A stretch of DNA of 64,000 nt, from contig JAJOZX010002715.1 of assembly GCA_023014485.1 (NCBI GenBank), positions 190,001 to 254,000 of the forward strand. Direction: 5' to 3'. The translations under genes and the position numbers were made by a program. Below the pieces are notes generated by a model that ran no database searches, had not been told where the DNA came from, and was given only the letters and a program-made list of their open reading frames with translations. Source of the stretch: Bathynomus jamesi. Its lineage: Eukaryota > Arthropoda > Malacostraca > Isopoda > Cirolanidae. Positions 63,520-64,000 of the stretch are shown here, in pieces (position 1 is the first letter of the stretch; every line of letters begins with the position of its first letter).

Positions 63520-64000
63520 TTACAATTCCCCAGCATCTATTTTTTTTTGTAAAAATAGTCGCGCCTTTAATGCTGTTTGTCGCTGAGGTCTTGTGTCTGT
63601 CAATGTTGTAGTAGGATGCGTTACCACTCCTACTGTCAAAGGAATAGTTACTGGAAGTTCAGTGTCTCCAGTTGTTACTGTTAGTGGAGAAGGTTCTCCA
63701 AAGTCCATTGTTTTGGGTCCAGACTCTAAAGGGTACAAAAGAGAAATGTCTCTTGTTGTGTCACCCGTTGAAGTCCTTAATTTGACCACTCTTGTTACCC
63801 CGTCTGCCCCTGGTCTGAGTTCTGAAGCTCTAGCCAGAGACCAGTATTGTCTTGGAGTACTGTCATGTATGAGAACAAGGTCCCCTACCTTAATTGTGTC
63901 AGACCAATCCTTCTTAGTCATTTGTTTATGTCTCTCCCTTAGACCCATCAAGTACTCAGTTTTCCACTGTTTAATGAAATGAGCTTTAACTCTAGTTAAA
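63520..64000 (-). CDS. BEL/Pao polyprotein C-terminus (DUF5641), partial
   Basis: The minus-strand frame is open from the window edge (RVKAHFIKQWKTEYLMGL) through RERHKQMTKKDWSDTIKVGD, LVLIHDSTPRQYWSLARASE and SLLYPLESGPKTMDFGEP to a stop at 63520. The DUF5641 hallmark VGDLVLI...P..W..A is clear. The rest of the element lies beyond 64000. A different BEL lineage from the one at 35128-42210. Confidence 0.85.
   Translation of the reverse strand, partial: LTRVKAHFIKQWKTEYLMGLRERHKQMTKKDWSDTIKVGDLVLIHDSTPRQYWSLARASELRPGADGVTRVVKLRTSTGDTTRDISLLYPLESGPKTMDFGEPSPLTVTTGDTELPVTIPLTVGVVTHPTTTLTDTRPQRQTALKARLFLQKKIDAGEL

Noticed and set aside
1..64000. CRISPR arrays, operons, ribosome-binding sites or riboswitches
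   Set aside because: Nothing of this kind is visible, and the window is eukaryotic.

Overview
The window looks like non-coding, transposon-packed DNA from a large invertebrate nuclear genome, most likely an arthropod. The evidence is spliced exons, many (TA)n and other microsatellites, several non-LTR retrotransposon families, BEL/Pao, Tc1/mariner, hAT and MITE insertions, 5S- and tRNA-derived SINEs, and TTAGG-like words. There are no prokaryotic features. Only one exon of an ordinary host gene was recognised: a 135-bp minus-strand exon of carnitine O-palmitoyltransferase 1 (1991-2125). Much of the window could therefore be CPT1 intron or intergenic DNA.

Layout. 1-1538: candidate DNA transposon with GGTCCCCA ends, a broken two-frame gene and a tRNA-like palindrome. 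1.9-2.1 kb: CPT1 exon. 2.9-5.3 kb: mariner-type element split by a LINE (family A). 5.4-5.9 kb: self-inverted mariner remnant. 7.9-8.3 kb: Harbinger-like MITE. 8.5-12.4 kb: second LINE A copy with an SGNH-esterase ORF1. 12.4-15.4 kb: hAT transposon with about 310-bp TIRs and an internal fold-back. 16.8-20.5 kb: LINE B joined in frame to LINE C. 22.7-25.1 kb: palindromic and hAT-type elements in (TA)n. 25.2-29.7 kb: LINE A2 with an open RT reading frame. 29.7-29.9 kb: hAT MITE with an 8-bp TSD. 31.1-34.2 kb: LINE B, minus strand. 34.2-35.1 kb: Tc1 and 5S-SINE remnants. 35.1-42.2 kb: complete but broken BEL/Pao retrotransposon with LTRs about 1% diverged. 42.4-45.3 kb: LINE B with an open RT frame and a nested insertion. 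45.3-45.8 kb: hAT MITE. 46.0-49.5 kb: TIR-flanked three-exon gene of an unclassified transposon type. 49.5-51.9 kb: LINE C copies. 53-55.3 kb: Tc1, tRNA-SINE and 5S-SINE. 55.3-61.6 kb: one LINE C copy carrying two nested DNA transposons, a hAT (8-bp TSD) and a CACTA-like spliced element (3-bp TSD). 63.5-64.0 kb: start of a second BEL/Pao element.

The strongest candidates for under-described biology are the CACTA-like element at 58468-61247, the TIR-flanked three-exon gene at 45991-49486, and apparent SINE-LINE partnerships. The tRNA-SINE tail matches the LINE C tail, and the 5S-SINE shares a 41-nt block with the LINE A2 3' UTR. Family names A to D are local labels used only in this annotation. 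All recognitions are by eye, with no database search.
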